The notes beneath the pieces are model-generated. The model worked only from the letters and a program-made list of their open reading frames with translations, searched no databases and was not told the DNA's origin. From Clavelina lepadiformis (Eukaryota > Chordata > Ascidiacea > Aplousobranchia > Clavelinidae), in assembly GCF_947623445.1 (NCBI RefSeq), contig NC_135244.1:868001-932000 (forward strand): a stretch of 64,000 nt of DNA. The letters are read 5' to 3'. Position numbers and translations under genes: made by a program. The stretch's first letter is position 1. Every line of letters begins with the position of its first letter. Below, piece after piece: positions 11,696 to 24,129 of this stretch.

Positions 11696-12340
11696 CAATA
11701 TTCTTCTTCTCTGAAGTATGGTTTAACCGAGTTTCTGTTAAGAAATCTCTCTCATGCATCAATCGCAAATTATTAGAGCTTTAGACTTTTCCTTTTTAAA
11801 GAACTGCTGATAAAAAGATGTTTTAATTGTTTAATAAAATATTTTACTTGTTTTGCACTGTTGCAAAACTTGATCTTTGCTGTTTTAAAGGAGCTTAGAA
11901 AACATTTTTAAATGAAAACAAATTTGCCACCTAAGCGTGCTTAAGACGTTAAAATCAACCAATTATTGTTGTTAAAGGAGCTTACCCTTGTTGATTGTGC
12001 CCTGGTTTTGCTAAAACACTTAACCACCAACTGACGCTTCAACAATGAGCTTAAAGCAACACTGCGTCCTCGTTTTCTACATCACTAAATAAAGTTTTTT
12101 AATTTCGCAATTTGCGGGATTGCTTCGCAATACAGTAGCTCTCGCTCATTTTTAAATAATTTATATTATCTTTTTTCCTATCTATGCCCGTCATCTACAC
12201 TGATTGAAAATTAAAGAACACATTAAACTTTTGCACCCACATAACCCTCATACCTCTGTGAAAAAGATGACCGACTTATGACAAGTAAATTTGATGAACC
12301 TCTCTACGCTTCATTCTACTATTTTTACGGTATTTAGAGA

Positions 12341-12535
12341 ATGTCGAAACAGCGGAACTTGTTCAAAGACTCCAACAAATATATTTTTTCTGATCTGTAT
12401 GAAGTAGATCCAGTTGCAAAAATTAAAACATTTTGCATTGATCATTTTGGCTTTAAACATGTAGTGAGTGACTGCTCATATCGACTTTTAGATTCCTTCA
12501 GGTTATGTGAATGTGACGTCATAGATAGATCTTAA
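12341..12535 (+). CDS. Small ORF, unit 2 copy (hypothetical)
   Basis: 64 codons, homologous to the one at 5509 and one codon shorter. No domain recognised. It may not be translated. Confidence 0.22.
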   Translation: MSKQRNLFKDSNKYIFSDLYEVDPVAKIKTFCIDHFGFKHVVSDCSYRLLDSFRLCECDVIDRS

Positions 12536-12749
12536 CATGTTTTGACAAATATGATGGTGGGTTGGAAATTTGTAGAAAATGCAACTCTGCAGACTTCCCC
12601 ATTGTTGTCAAGCATTCCCAATTGTAAGCTTCGAGATTTCCAGCACCAGGTTTAAGTTGATGTTGTCTGAACCGTGTTAACCAAAATTTAATGTAAAATA
12701 AGAAAAAGAATATACTTTAGTTTGGCACGTTTTAAGTTTCACAGTTCAC

Positions 12750-12788
12750 CTGAAGAAGCAAGCTTATGCTTCCGAAAGCTCGTGTCGA
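12750..12788 (+). ncRNA. Hammerhead-ribozyme-like motif (candidate), unit 2
   Basis: Identical to the motif at 5920-5958. It adds no independent support because it was copied by the duplication. Confidence 0.22.
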
Positions 12789-14030
12789 AAAATATAAAGT
12801 TAACCTTAAGAGTGCCAGATTTAAGTTGTTTGATTTTATGGTGTCAAAAACACTAATTTAGAGATTGCTTCTTACAAGCGGCGAAGAAACTTCGGGAAGT
12901 GAAATAACACATCACAGAGCGGACGCATTTGCTCATTTTCATTCATTGAAAGAACCCTGTAGTTGGGTGACCTGTTTGAAGAACAGATTAAGAACATTTG
13001 CCATTAAAATCTGTGCAACAGCTTAACAATAAAGGAACTTGGGTGAGACAAATGCTGTATACATCAGTTTGCATGTTCTTACTGATACATTTTCTTAATG
13101 TCATGGAAGTGAAATCACATTTACACTTTACGGTTTCAGTATTTTTATCCTCAAGAGGGCGCTATATGCAAAAGTACTGTGTTAGCTACATACATTAAAA
13201 CACATTCATATTACTCATTACCTTAATATATTCGCCCCATGTAGTAGCTTATTATTCAATAATTATTTGAAAACGGAGCATTAATGTTTAACGTTTATTT
13301 CATTTTGCGTTAAAAATGTTTAGAATGAAACAACCAGCGCTAAAATCGAGACAAATTCTGTGCAATATCATTTGTCAGAGTATATGACAACAGAATTCAA
13401 AAGATTCTGAAAAAATTCACAGACAACAGAAAAAAAATATTATTTGTTGCAATAATCTTCCATAAATCAAACACAATTGTTCTAAAATGAACTATGCTAT
13501 GCATTAATAAAAATTTTAAGGCATCTAGAGTTACGGTGAAAATATTCCTTTACTTTAAAACATATATTTTTCTATTACAGGAACCATATCGCTTGAAACA
13601 TTTAGAAATCATTTCATGCTTTAAACAGTGCTGGCTCCGTGCTTTGAATACATGATTTTGTTTCTGTGCATGGAACGTTATTTCAATCAACCTGTGTGTG
13701 ATCAATTTGCCTTTAAAAATTGTTAACTCACTTTTTTTTGCGCGAGGCTATTATTGCCTAATTAGTGGTTTTGTGATGGTGACGTAGGCAGAATCCATTT
13801 TGTGCTGGCGCAGGCTGCGGAGCGGTTGTGAAAAGAAATAGTTTCGTTTTGTTACTTGCGTTTGAAGTTGTGTGATGGTTTGGAACCTTTAGAAAGTTTG
13901 CAAAGTTTGAAACTTGCGGAGCCAGACATAAATTAGGATGGGTTTGTCGACAAGTGCTGCAACGCTGGTGTTTGAAATTTTGAGTAGTTAGTTTTAGTTA
14001 AAATGGAGAACAAAAAGTCTGACAGTTTTG
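12789..14030. other. Intergenic end of unit 2 and start of unit 3, no gene seen
   Basis: Shared repeat-unit DNA; the boundary lies at about 13849. Nothing further recognised. Confidence 0.5.
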
Positions 14031-14038
14031 TGATGTCA
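14031..14038. promoter_or_regulatory. CRE-like site TGATGTCA upstream of A3a
   Basis: Unit 3 copy of the sites at 173 and 7195, with TATAAAC just downstream. Confidence 0.35.
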
Positions 14039-14371
14039 TAATCAGGTCGGAGCTATAAACCTCACACCTCAATCTGTTGCTAAAGATTTTACTTTTTACT
14101 TACATACGTTTAAGGTTTGCTTGTGCTGAGAATGCTAGAGCTTTGTAATTTTTTAATAAACTTTTACAATATTGCTTCTTTAGAAAACTGAGTTCATAAT
14201 CATGTCTGATCATATTCAGCAACAAAACAGAAACTTTATTTCTTGTAACAGATGTTACTTAAGTTAAAGTTCTGATTGCGCCGAGTCTGTTAAAAATTAA
14301 GATTTTACGCAAAACGTTTCGTTATTTCCCCCCCGAAACCTTGTTTTGAAGTTAACGAAAAAATCATTGAA

Positions 14372-15405
14372 ATGTGTAAGTCTTTGATGATATATATGTT
14401 GTTGTTGCTAAGATGCATTGGTACTAAATTTTCTAGTACTAGTTGAAAAATTTTACCATTTATTCCCAGCTGTCAATTTCAAACTAATAGAACTAACCAT
14501 TGTGCTTTTTCATTTCAACGGATCTCCATGAAAATTAAGCTCCCAGCCGGTATTCGTCTTGCAGAAATATTATGATCCTTGATTAAAACTTGTGTTTGAT
14601 GTCAAAGGATAATTTTACATTTATTTTAGCAGATAAAATGGAAACGGAACAAGAAACCAGAACGATTTTATCCAACGAACAAATCAAGATACTTGAGATT
14701 GAATATGAACGCAACCCATTCATCACCATTGATAGACAGAAACAAATTGCTGAGGAATTCAATGTGGACATAATTGATATCAGAGAATGGTTTCTTGAAC
14801 GTCTCGCAAATGACCAATATCAAGCCAGAGAGAAAACTGAGCTAGGGCCAAACTCAATTAACCTCAACGAAAACGCTTCGTCAAGCTCATCGTTGTTTAC
14901 AACAGCGACACCTGTGGCAGGACTTCGGTCTGTCGACTCTAGGTTAACTGCAAGTCCTGCAACACATGCGACTTCCTCTGGCTCAAATGACTTCTGCTAT
15001 GATCTTCATTATCCGCACGTGGGCGGGAATTTATCTCATAACCCTTACTTGCCATCCCACCGTAACATGACGTTTCCAAGTGTCGATGGAGTTGGTCCGA
15101 GAAATGTGACGTCACAAGGAAACAGCTCAAGATCTGGCCAAGCTGCTGTTTTCGACCCCACGCTGAGTATGTAATTGTGTAACTTAAAGCTATTGAGAGA
15201 TTTGCTATAAACCAACTGATATTTCTCGATTGTTTTTACTTTAGCAAGTGACCAGCTAAACACAACAATCCAACCTCAGTCTTCGAATCAGCAGGGAGTT
15301 TTGCTGAAGAAAGAAGTCCAACACCTCCGTCGAGGCAGAGTCTTCGAACAAAAGAAATCTTTTATATTATCGCTTTTGATTTCCTTCACTCAAAGGAACT
15401 TATAA
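14372..15405 (+). CDS. A3a: divergent single-homeodomain protein
   Basis: Exons 14372-14375 (ATG plus T), 14630-15166 and 15245-15405 give 233 residues. The homeodomain is at about residues 8-67 with helix 3 WFLERL (Glu51, Leu53). The linker carries SSSSS, then YPHVGG, then the VTSQGNSSRSGQAAV block. The last exon differs from A1a and A2a at many residues yet stays open to the same end (SFTQRNL), which argues that this short last exon is really coding. Presumed nuclear; partner and target unknown. Confidence 0.75.
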
Positions 15406-15500
15406 CTAAAAAGAAAGCTATAGAAGGAGAACACGTTTGGTATCACCGGCGATATCTTTGGATGTGTCTGTCTTACTTGACCGTTTTTTAATTGTTTAGG

Positions 15501-16690
15501 ATGAAGAAGTTTGAAACCAACCGACATGAGCCTGAAACAAGCAGCGCTGCCAATATTATGAAGTATTGGCAAGGAATCTCCGACGAGCAGCATCGAATTC
15601 ATTCCTCCTACCAAGGTCAATCTTTGCATCAACGCCAGGTCAGTGATGACGCAGCAGCTTCATCGTCATATTCTGACCTGACTTCGTTCACCAAATCTGC
15701 ACCAGGTAAATATATTTGGCGATGTTAAAATAAGTTTTAAAATCCAGGTAATGTTTTCCAGTTATTTTTCAGCTGAAGAAATTCCATTTCACTGCCAAGA
15801 TAAAATCGATTTTACAATGAAGCAGCTGGATTTTTTGGAGGATGAATTTTTTTGCTGCGACAGCCCCAACCCTTTGAGATTGTGGTACATTTCTTATGCA
15901 CTCAAAGTACCCGAATGGATGGTTGAACGGTGGTTTGAGATAAGACGCAAATCAATCAAAAAGACAAAAAAGAGAAAGTTTCCAACGTCTGCATCAAACA
16001 CCCAGAGCACAGGTATGTCTCTAGCACAAGCACCGTACGTATGTAGTGATGTATAGGAACGTGTTGAATAATCCTCGTTGCATTAAGGACAAGTCAACGC
16101 GGAAGCAGCAACCTCGCTGCCATCAACAAGCAGCGCCAGTTCTGAACAACTTGCAGAAAGTAGCCAAGGTATTATTTTTGAGATTTAATGACGTGACAAT
16201 TTACATGTTTTACTAATAACCGGGTAAACGTCTACTATATCTAGAAGGGGAACCTGAAAAACCATCCTTGAAGCCTTATGCGTTTTCAGCAGAACAAAAT
16301 GCCGGACTGCAAGTAGCTTATGGTGTTAGTCGCTTCCTCAATAAAGAGAGAACATTTGCTCTGGCAATATATTTTGTAATACCTGTACGACGTGTGGAAA
16401 ACTGGTTTCACAACCGTACCAAGATACTTCGAGCAGCTTACTTAAAGCAGAAGAGACTTGAAAAAATACAACAAAATAAACAGAGTGCTTCAAGCTCATC
16501 GGTGGCAGCATTACCGTCATCACACATCCACAGGCAAGATCCGTCTCAGCATGATGGGAACGAACCGCACTACTTCGATGGAAATTTGATTAACGAAAAC
16601 AACCAATCCAATGAATTGGCTTCACTTGACGTCTATGACGTGATCCATGTCTTAGGTGATCAGCAAGATGACGCCAATGAGCCAATTTAA
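15501..16690 (+). CDS. A3b: two-homeodomain protein, the only one keeping Asn51
   Basis: Exons 15501-15705, 15773-16012, 16088-16168 and 16245-16690, all phase 1, give 323 residues. The acceptor of the last exon has moved by six bases against A1b, dropping two codons but holding the frame. The first homeodomain ends WFEIRRK (Ile51). The second ends NWFHNRTK, so it has Asn51 where A1b and A2b have Thr; the codons are AAC against ACC, one base apart. The rest follows the family: Lys-rich extension, Ser/Ala linker, acidic tail ending DANEPI. Confidence 0.75.
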
Positions 16691-18270
16691 CAGAGCAAGT
16701 TGCCCTCCGGGTTTTCTTGTTATTCATTGTTTATTTTGGACGATCTTAATTGATTTTATGAAAGCTGGTTGCAGCGAGATATTTTATAACTGCTGTAAAT
16801 AGTTTTTATTTGACAACGATTTTCTTTTGATTTTCGAGTTGGTTTCCTACGTTTCATATCCGTTTTTCGCAAAATAAAATACAGGCATCATCGTTAAATA
16901 CTGGTACAACTATCAGCTGCTACAGAGACCTTGTCAAGGATTTTGATATTGATGAAAAAGTTCTCTGGATTATACAAGATGCAATATTGTCAAGAAGAAA
17001 CTATTAAAATCAACGTTGAAAGCAGTGATTTTGTCGAAACAAGAAGGTTGCGCAACTTGTTTGAAGATTCCAGGTTTTTGTTTCTGATTTCTATTTTTTT
17101 CTATTTCTATTTCTATCTTCCTTTTTGAGCTGTATTAAGTAGATCCAGTTGAAAAAATAAAAAAAATTTGCGTTGATCATTTTTTTTTTAAACGTGTAGT
17201 GAGTGACTGCTCATATCGACTTTTAGATTCCTTCTGGTTATGTGAATGTGACTTAACAGATAGTTTTTATCAATTTTTTGGCAATTATGATGGTGGGATA
17301 CAAAAACTCATCTAAGTGGCCAAGCTTGCTTAGAAGTAAATACAAATTGAGAAATGTTACTTTTCATTGTTTAAGATAGGCCTTCGGATGGGCCTACAGC
17401 CAATTAAGTGCAAAGGAGCTTGGACGAGAAAACTGCTGTGTGCATCAGTTTGTATGTTTTTACTGATATATTTTCTTAATATCATGGAAGTGAAGCCACG
17501 TTTAGACTTTACGGTTTCAGTATTTTTATCCTTCAGAGGGCACCATTTGCAAAAGTACTGTGTTAGCTACATACATTAAAACACATTCCTATTACTCATT
17601 ACCTTAATACATTCGCCCCATATAGTAGCTTATTATTCAATAATTATTTGCAACCGAGCATTAATGTTTAACGTTTATTTCATTTTGCGTTAAAAATGTT
17701 TAAAATGAAACAACTAGCGCTAAAATCGACATGAATTCTTTGCAATATCATATGTCAGAGTATATGACAACAGAAATCATACATTGTTTGTTGCAATAAG
17801 CTTCCATATAACAAACACAATTGTTCTAAAATAAACAAAGTTGTGCATTAATAAAAGTTTTAAAGCAACACATAATTTTATTTTTGCGTGTTACCGCCTT
17901 CATGATGATCATTTAAGTTAGCTATGCTAACTTAGCTAAGTTAGCATTTAAGTTAGCGTTTTTTGGAGCCACAAAGCCATTAATTGCATGATAGCAGTAG
18001 TCAACTTTTGACAATGACAACGTTATTGGACTTGAACTGCAACTCGAATTGATGAAACAAAAAGCTTTTTTCTTGCATGCGTGTCGGCGTATTTATGCCG
18101 GGGTTTATATTCTGATTTTGTTTCCGGAAACTCTGAAGTTTACAGTACCTCAAATTTCGGTTGAACAAAACGTTTGGATGCTTTAAGTTTCTTTGTGATC
18201 CCGGTCAATCTGCAAAGAAGGGAGAAGCAACAAACTGCATCTTTTAAAATCATCATTTTTTCCAATGAAA
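16691..18270. other. End of unit 3 and orientation switch
   Basis: Holds an AATAAA at 16873-16878 that fits as the A3b poly(A) signal, a broken copy of the small ORF near 17041, the end of the triplication near 17872, and a palindrome. No gene recognised. Confidence 0.45.
17925..17946. repeat. 22-bp perfect palindrome at the array edge
   Basis: TGCTAACTTAG followed by its exact reverse complement, with extra AAGTTAGC direct copies on both sides. It sits between the end of the triplication and the first minus-strand family member. Confidence 0.8.
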
Positions 18271-18273
18271 ATT

Positions 18274-18990
18274 CTATCTAATTTTCACATCTAGATCGAG
18301 TGCTTTATGCTGAAAAATACACGCTTTTAAAATTTTAATTGGTTTTACTAGAGCTTTTATTTCAACAATGCTAAATGTATCTACCTGATGTAGTGCACAT
18401 AGAAGAACCGTGATACGGGTTCTGGCAGTTTTTTGATGGCGTTGCGGTTGTCTGTTTGACAAGATATTGACGCCATTCATCATCATGAGACGAAGAACAC
18501 TGCCGCTCGTTGTCACGTCCTTGGCAAGAAAATGACGGCTTGACTCACTCAAAGTACAAAAGGTATTATTTTACAACAACTTACTCAGCGTGGTGCCAAC
18601 AACAGCAGCTTGGCCAGATCTTGAACTGTTTCCCTGTGACGTCACACTTGTCGGACCAACTCCACTGAAACCTTGAAACGTCATGTTATGCTGGGGTTTC
18701 AAGTAAGGGTTTTGCTGAACATTGCCGCCCACGTGCGGATGTTGAGGAAAAAGAATAATGAAGTTGTTAAGGTATGGGTAAACCACTCGTAATTGAGGCA
18801 CCAATTTTAACCTTAGAGTGTAACTTTTAGGTACCCTGACTGGTACAAACAGTCTTCCAATAAACGACGAGCTTGACCAAACAGGCTGGTTTACGTGATT
18901 TGAGTGCTCGGCATTGTTATGGTTAGTCTTTCTTTGTTGTTTAGTTTTATTTTGACTTTCGTGTCGGCCGCCATTAAACCTTACCGTGAT
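18274..18990 (-). pseudogene. P1: decayed relative of the A-a genes and B
   Basis: Read on the minus strand, an open stretch carries SSSSF, then HPHVGGN, PYLKPQHNMTF and VTSQGNSSRSGQAAV, the block that follows the homeodomain in A1a-A3a and B. It ends in a good phase-1 donor (CTGA before GTAAGT at about 18585). The expected homeodomain upstream (about 18900-19000) is reduced to traces, and no fitting start codon is seen. A possible next exon at 18274-18552 has no recognisable domain. The opposite orientation to unit 3 suggests an inverted duplicate. A remnant gene is the best call. Confidence 0.6.
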
Positions 18991-21090
18991 CTCGGGTAAA
19001 CTCAGGTTGCTGACCCCGAGCTTTCGTTTTCGATCTGCTTTGTTGCATGTGCAGTTTTTATTTCTTGCTCTGGTGTTTGTATTTTCCTTCCCGCATCCAC
19101 ACGCTCTTCTTTCTTTCCCTCAGCTTTAAATATTCGTGAAATGTTCGGTTCACGTTTAGTGCTGAACATCACACAGTATCCAAAATACGACTACTACCAA
19201 CCATTGCTGAAAGCACTGTGCGGAACTATGCAACATCCAATGCGGAACTATGCGCATCTACAAATTCATTCAAATGCTTTTATCCGCATCTTTGTAAACG
19301 GTGTTGGCCAACATTGAGGCATTTTAGCAACAACTATACAAATATCCCATTCACTAGTAGCCTGGCAAAACTTCAACAAACCACCAAAACTTACACATGA
19401 TGAGGCTTTTCCTGCGAACTTGATCGAGTTTCCAGGGAATGAATGTAGCCTAATTCCAAGCCACAAGTTTCCATTTATGACGTTATCAGCACAATCTAAA
19501 GTTTATCAGAAATTATACATGAAATCTATAAAAAAAATAAGGTTGGTTTGTATAACGTTGAATCAAAGATTTAAAAGGAACGTCAGTGGAATGAGCAAGT
19601 ACCAGCGCAACGTAAGTTTATTCATACTCGGCCCTATGTGCGCTTTTTCGAGATCCTTGATATTGCATAAACAACCTTTACGAGTTCGCAAATCTTCTGT
19701 GTTAGCAGACAACTCCAAAGACAAAGCAACTGTCCTAGATAATGACACCGCTACACTGCCAGTATAGGTGGATCTGTTAAGACTGACCGGGGTAAGCCAG
19801 CACCACCTACGGCAAATTAAGCAAGTAGTTAGTCCCGCTCACACTTGGGTCTTTGCAAGTCTTTTAAAAGGAAATTGATCACAAATAAAACAAATCTAAA
19901 ATAACGCACGAAACAAACTTAAAGGTGTAATATAAAAAATAGTTATGTACACAGATTAGAGTCATCAGAACGACCTAAACATTTGCTTTCGAAATCATGC
20001 TCATTGATTGTGGGGATTTTCCTTTTTTTTCAGACCACTGGAGCCAATGTGAAGAAAACACACGAAGGTAAGAATTGGTGAAAGCAGTTGTTCTAGCACT
20101 ACCAAGAACTAGTCGGCCGACATTTCAGGTAAATAGGATGTTTCAACCGCTCATTCAACCTTTTATCTATAACCAATTTATACCAATAATGTTTAAAGTA
20201 ACGTATTTGATTTAAGAGCAAACATTGGTTAGCGGCTCTGGTATTTAAACCAAACCGTTCACAATTTTTAATTACTTACAAATTATTCAACAAGTGCAGC
20301 ACATATACCAGTCAAAGAATTATTCTTTGATGTTTATTGTTCTGTTGATTGTAGTAAAAAATATTCTGATAATTAATTATTTGCAAGTTATTACCAATAA
20401 AGTCAAGCAACTTTTTGTGGTTGAAAACGAGCGTAAAAGTCAGTGGGCAATGTATCAACTACTGTATAACAATTAAATTAAATCAACCAACGTAAGTATT
20501 CTTCGGAAAGAGTTGGTAAACATTTTAAATGCTTTTTAATGTGTTAGGTTTAAACAATAAATTGAATTTGGATATGTAAATGTCACAATTTTGCATTGAC
20601 AAGTAGGTGTAGTTTCAAAGAAAATACCCGGTCCATTATCAGAAAATGATTGCTTCAATTGTGACATCATTATGGCAACATATGACCAAACTGAAACACT
20701 TGAAACATTGAAAGCGGTAACATTGATGCTTTTTGTTTAAAATATGTCATAGAGCATTATGTTTGAGAGACTTACTTCAATGCAATTGCTTCTGGGTATT
20801 TAACTTACAAGATAAATGTTTTTGAAAATAAAAGATTTCTGTAATAAGCGCTTCAATTGCTGATGAAATCGACAAATAGAAGATCATAAGAAAACACACT
20901 GGACAAACACGTACGACATATATATCCACGCTCGTGCAGTTGAAAGACCAGAAATGGAAACTGGTATTACTCTATAGTTGCACCTTGATATTTTTCATAT
21001 GTTGCAAAGTCGGTGTATTTACTTTCATGATGCGATACGTCACACTATCTGCTGGTTTAGTTACATGTCGCAACTCATAGTTTCTCTAAT
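18991..21090. other. Intergenic, no gene recognised
   Basis: Several short open frames on both strands lack homology, splice context or conservation. I see no RNA gene and no clear mobile element. Confidence 0.45.
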
Positions 21091-24000
21091 TCATAAAAAC
21101 GCATTTTCACTCACACGTGGTTCGTGTAAGATATCGTCGTCGTCGTCGTTGTCGTTTCCCACACCAGTTGATCCCACATCTTCCACCTCGTTGCTTGCTG
21201 AGCTCTGCTGAGGCAAACTTGCGCTCAATGAACTCGAGGATAAGAAATACCAGACTGGCGGTAAAGTCGAAGATGAAGTATTTGAAAATGCTTGCTTGCT
21301 TTGATCAAATGCTTCTTCCAATTCCTCTTCAATACTCGACTTCAGGTCATCTTCGTGTTCTTCGTCAGGTTCAAATTTCATTGATTGAAGATTTGCAGAA
21401 CTTTGTGTAGCTCGACACGGTATCGATCCGCGATCGGCAGCGATTTTAACCTTTTTCTGAGGAGGTATGGAGCGGTTGCGTGGAAATACTTTTACCAACT
21501 TTTGCGTCCATTGAGAAAAACCACTTCGGTCCTCGTTTTTGGTTTGTCTTTTTCCTGTTAGCAACAAACGTACATAAAATATTTTAGTATATTGTCATGG
21601 AATAAGTTGAATATTTTGATTTATTATCCATAATTTATGTAAAAATATTACCAAGTTTTGATTGAGTGATTCGAGGTTGGTTTGCTGTGGACGTCGCATT
21701 TATTCTTCCATCTCGACCAACGTCTGGAGGAGACATAGTGTGCATGTGGTCAGCAATTTGAAGCAAATTATGAGACTTTCCAGTCGCTACCGGATAGCAA
21801 TAGCTGATACCGCTAGGACCAGGTAGGTTGGGATCAATTGTTCGATGATGGCTTTCCCCAGTTTCAACTCGCAAAGGGCTCCAGAGTTTGTGGAGGCGTG
21901 ATGGTGCCAGTGGTGGAAGTCTTGTTACCAAAGAGCCATTTTGATTGCGATCACATGACACTTCATTCTGACTTTTAAATTCGCTTTTGCTTCGATCTCC
22001 AAAACTTTTAGTGGCTTCAGCTTGATTAGAATTTACATTTGTTGTTGTTGTTGGAGTCGCATTTATTGTTTGATCAAGAACAACGCGCGGATAAACCCAA
22101 TGATGTAGATTAAGCGCATTAGACCTTTCTACTGGATGACGACGATTATGGCCGCTGGGACCAGGTTCATTTGGATTAGTTGTTTGATTAGAGCTTTCCT
22201 CCGTTCCAACTTCTAGAAGCATGCAAAGATGGTCTAAGGGTGACGCCTCAAATGGAAGAAACATTGTGTCCTGAGACACATTTTGATTGTCATCACATGT
22301 TTCTTTATTCAGGTCTTTGCATTCTTCATGGGTATGGACTTCTAAGTGTTGAGCCACCTCAGGTTGATCAGAACTTACAATGGTTGTTGTTGGCGTCACA
22401 ATTACAGTTTGATCTTGACCAACATGTGGTGAAGGTAAATGATGTGGATAATGAGTTTTGTCACAATCTACCGGATGACTCCGACTGATGCCACTGGGAC
22501 CAGGTTCATTTGGGTCAGTTGTTTGATTAGAGCTTTCCTCGGTTCCAACTTCTAAAAGCATGCAAAGATGGTCTAAGGGTGACGCCTCAAATGGTACAAG
22601 CATTGTGTCCGGAGAATTATTTTGATTGTGATCACATGTTTCTTTATTCAGGTCTTTGCTTTCTTTATTACGACGATCCCCAAAGCCTTGATTAGAGCTT
22701 GCGTTGGTTGTTGTTGGAGTCGCAGTTGTTGCTTCATGTTGAACAACGAATGGAGACGACGTTCCGTTGAAATTTTCGTTCAGAACAAGCTCCTTCTGGT
22801 TAAAAAACTGCATTTCCTTTGCTGAAAAAACAAATGAAAAATATGAGTTGATTTATAGCACTTCTTCAAACATATTTTTGTTAAACAAACATTTACTCTG
22901 CCTGGTGTCGGCAACGGAAGCTTGGTTAAAACTTGAGATGTTTCTTTGTGGCGTTACACTGGATGAGTCAACTTCCCGAAAACATTGAAACGCGTTGTGC
23001 TGAGGTTGTTGGTTTTGCTGTACGTTGCTGCCCACGTGCGGACAGTGTAAAAGAGAAGTGAGTTTGGTAGGATCAGGGCAGATCATATGTGATGGAGGCG
23101 CCATAACTATTCGTAGATTGAAATATTGAGATGTTGTTATTGGAATTGCAACGCACGATGAGCCTGACGAAGCATATTCCCTGACGTCATTTGGGTTAAA
23201 GGGATGGGTCCTAACGAACTCAAGCAATTCGTTCCTATCAGTTCTGTAATAATCCTTTTGACGACGGTCGTTGAACCATCTTGAAATGTCAGCAAAATCC
23301 ACTTTGAATTCTTCAGCGAGCTCCTTCTTTCTATCGACGTTGCTGTAAGGGCAATCTTCGTATTCTTCCTCCAGCTTCTCGATTTGTTGCTCGGTGAGAC
23401 CCATCCTTCTTTCGTGAATGGTTTTTCTTCTTTCTACTAAAAATAAAATGCTGTCATTATTTCACTGGAAAAACTGTGTGTTTGAAGCTATTTGTCAGCC
23501 ATATAAGTCCTGATGATGCCATTAGGTGATATGTATATAAATATATCTAATAAGTAATAACATGTTAAAGTTAGCGGATCGGTGAACTGCGTCTATACAT
23601 TAATGTTTAATTCTTTTTAACCTAACTTAAATGTTATAACATAGTAATCAAAAATTAACTTAAATCTAACTTTTAATCTAAAACTAAATCCAATAAAACT
23701 TACGTAGTTAAAATCGATTTTTGCAAACCCATTCTTTTAACCTAACCGCCTATCTACATCAACAGGCTGCTTAAACTACATACGATCAAATAGTCACTCT
23801 CAAAATATATTTTAAAATGATACGTCTGTTTCCAATAGTACGTAGAGATAAATATTATACAAGATATATTACTATTAGATTCCGGTTGAATATTGTGACG
23901 CGGCTAATTTATATTTCCCTGACAACGTGGCTAGAGCGCTATGGTGGGCTCTGACAGGTTGACAGACACTGTGACAGGCAGAGGATGATCCGTGACGTCA

Positions 24001-24129
24001 AAACAATTTCATGAAAGCGCTATTTCAGGAAAGTGTTGAAAAATACAGAACCATTGCATCTTCGCAACCACAAGAAATAATCACCAGCAACATTGAATAA
24101 CTTCAACAGATCAACAAATACTTACACAT
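21091..24129 (-). CDS. B: homeodomain protein with PGPSG repeats and a terminal half homeodomain
   Basis: Exons (minus) 24129-24126 (ATG plus T), 23436-22897, 22821-21652 and 21554-21091, all phase 1, give about 725 residues. The homeodomain is at residues 8-67: basic arm ERRKT, helix 1 with L23/Y27, helix 3 RWFNDRR (Asp51). The same exon carries PHVGSNVQQN, homologous to the A-a linker. Exon 3 has three diverged repeats, each with a Thr/Asn-rich start, a DRNQN-like stretch and NEPGPSG or NLPGPSG. Exon 4 opens with helices 1 and 2 of a second homeodomain (FSQWTQKLVKVF to KIAADRG) and then jumps to SIPCR, skipping the recognition helix that gene C has at that place. The tail is Asp-rich, ending DDDDDILHEPRVSENAFL. 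Confidence 0.72.
23993..24000. promoter_or_regulatory. CRE TGACGTCA upstream region of B
   Basis: Perfect palindrome inside B's first intron as modelled, about 130 bases downstream of the start exon, with a TATAAAT on the minus strand near 23910. It could serve an internal promoter; a role is inferred only. Confidence 0.3.

Larger units (their letters stand above)
7014..13849 (+). repeat. Tandem segmental duplication, unit 2
   Basis: Second copy, about 6.84 kb long. Against unit 1 it keeps the full A2a exon 2 but has lost about 300 bases after the LINE fragment near 11350. A short TAG/TTG-rich filler (11350-11390) lies at that junction. Gene models A2a and A2b are intact. Confidence 0.93.
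13850..17872 (+). repeat. Tandem segmental duplication, unit 3 (shortened)
   Basis: Third copy, the most diverged. Against unit 2 it lacks about 2.2 kb that would correspond to roughly 10170-12342, including the LINE and R2. The junction near 17033 falls on a GTCGAAA shared by both flanks, a microhomology footprint. A second stretch matching about 12590-12960 is also absent. Similarity stops near 17872. Confidence 0.9.
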
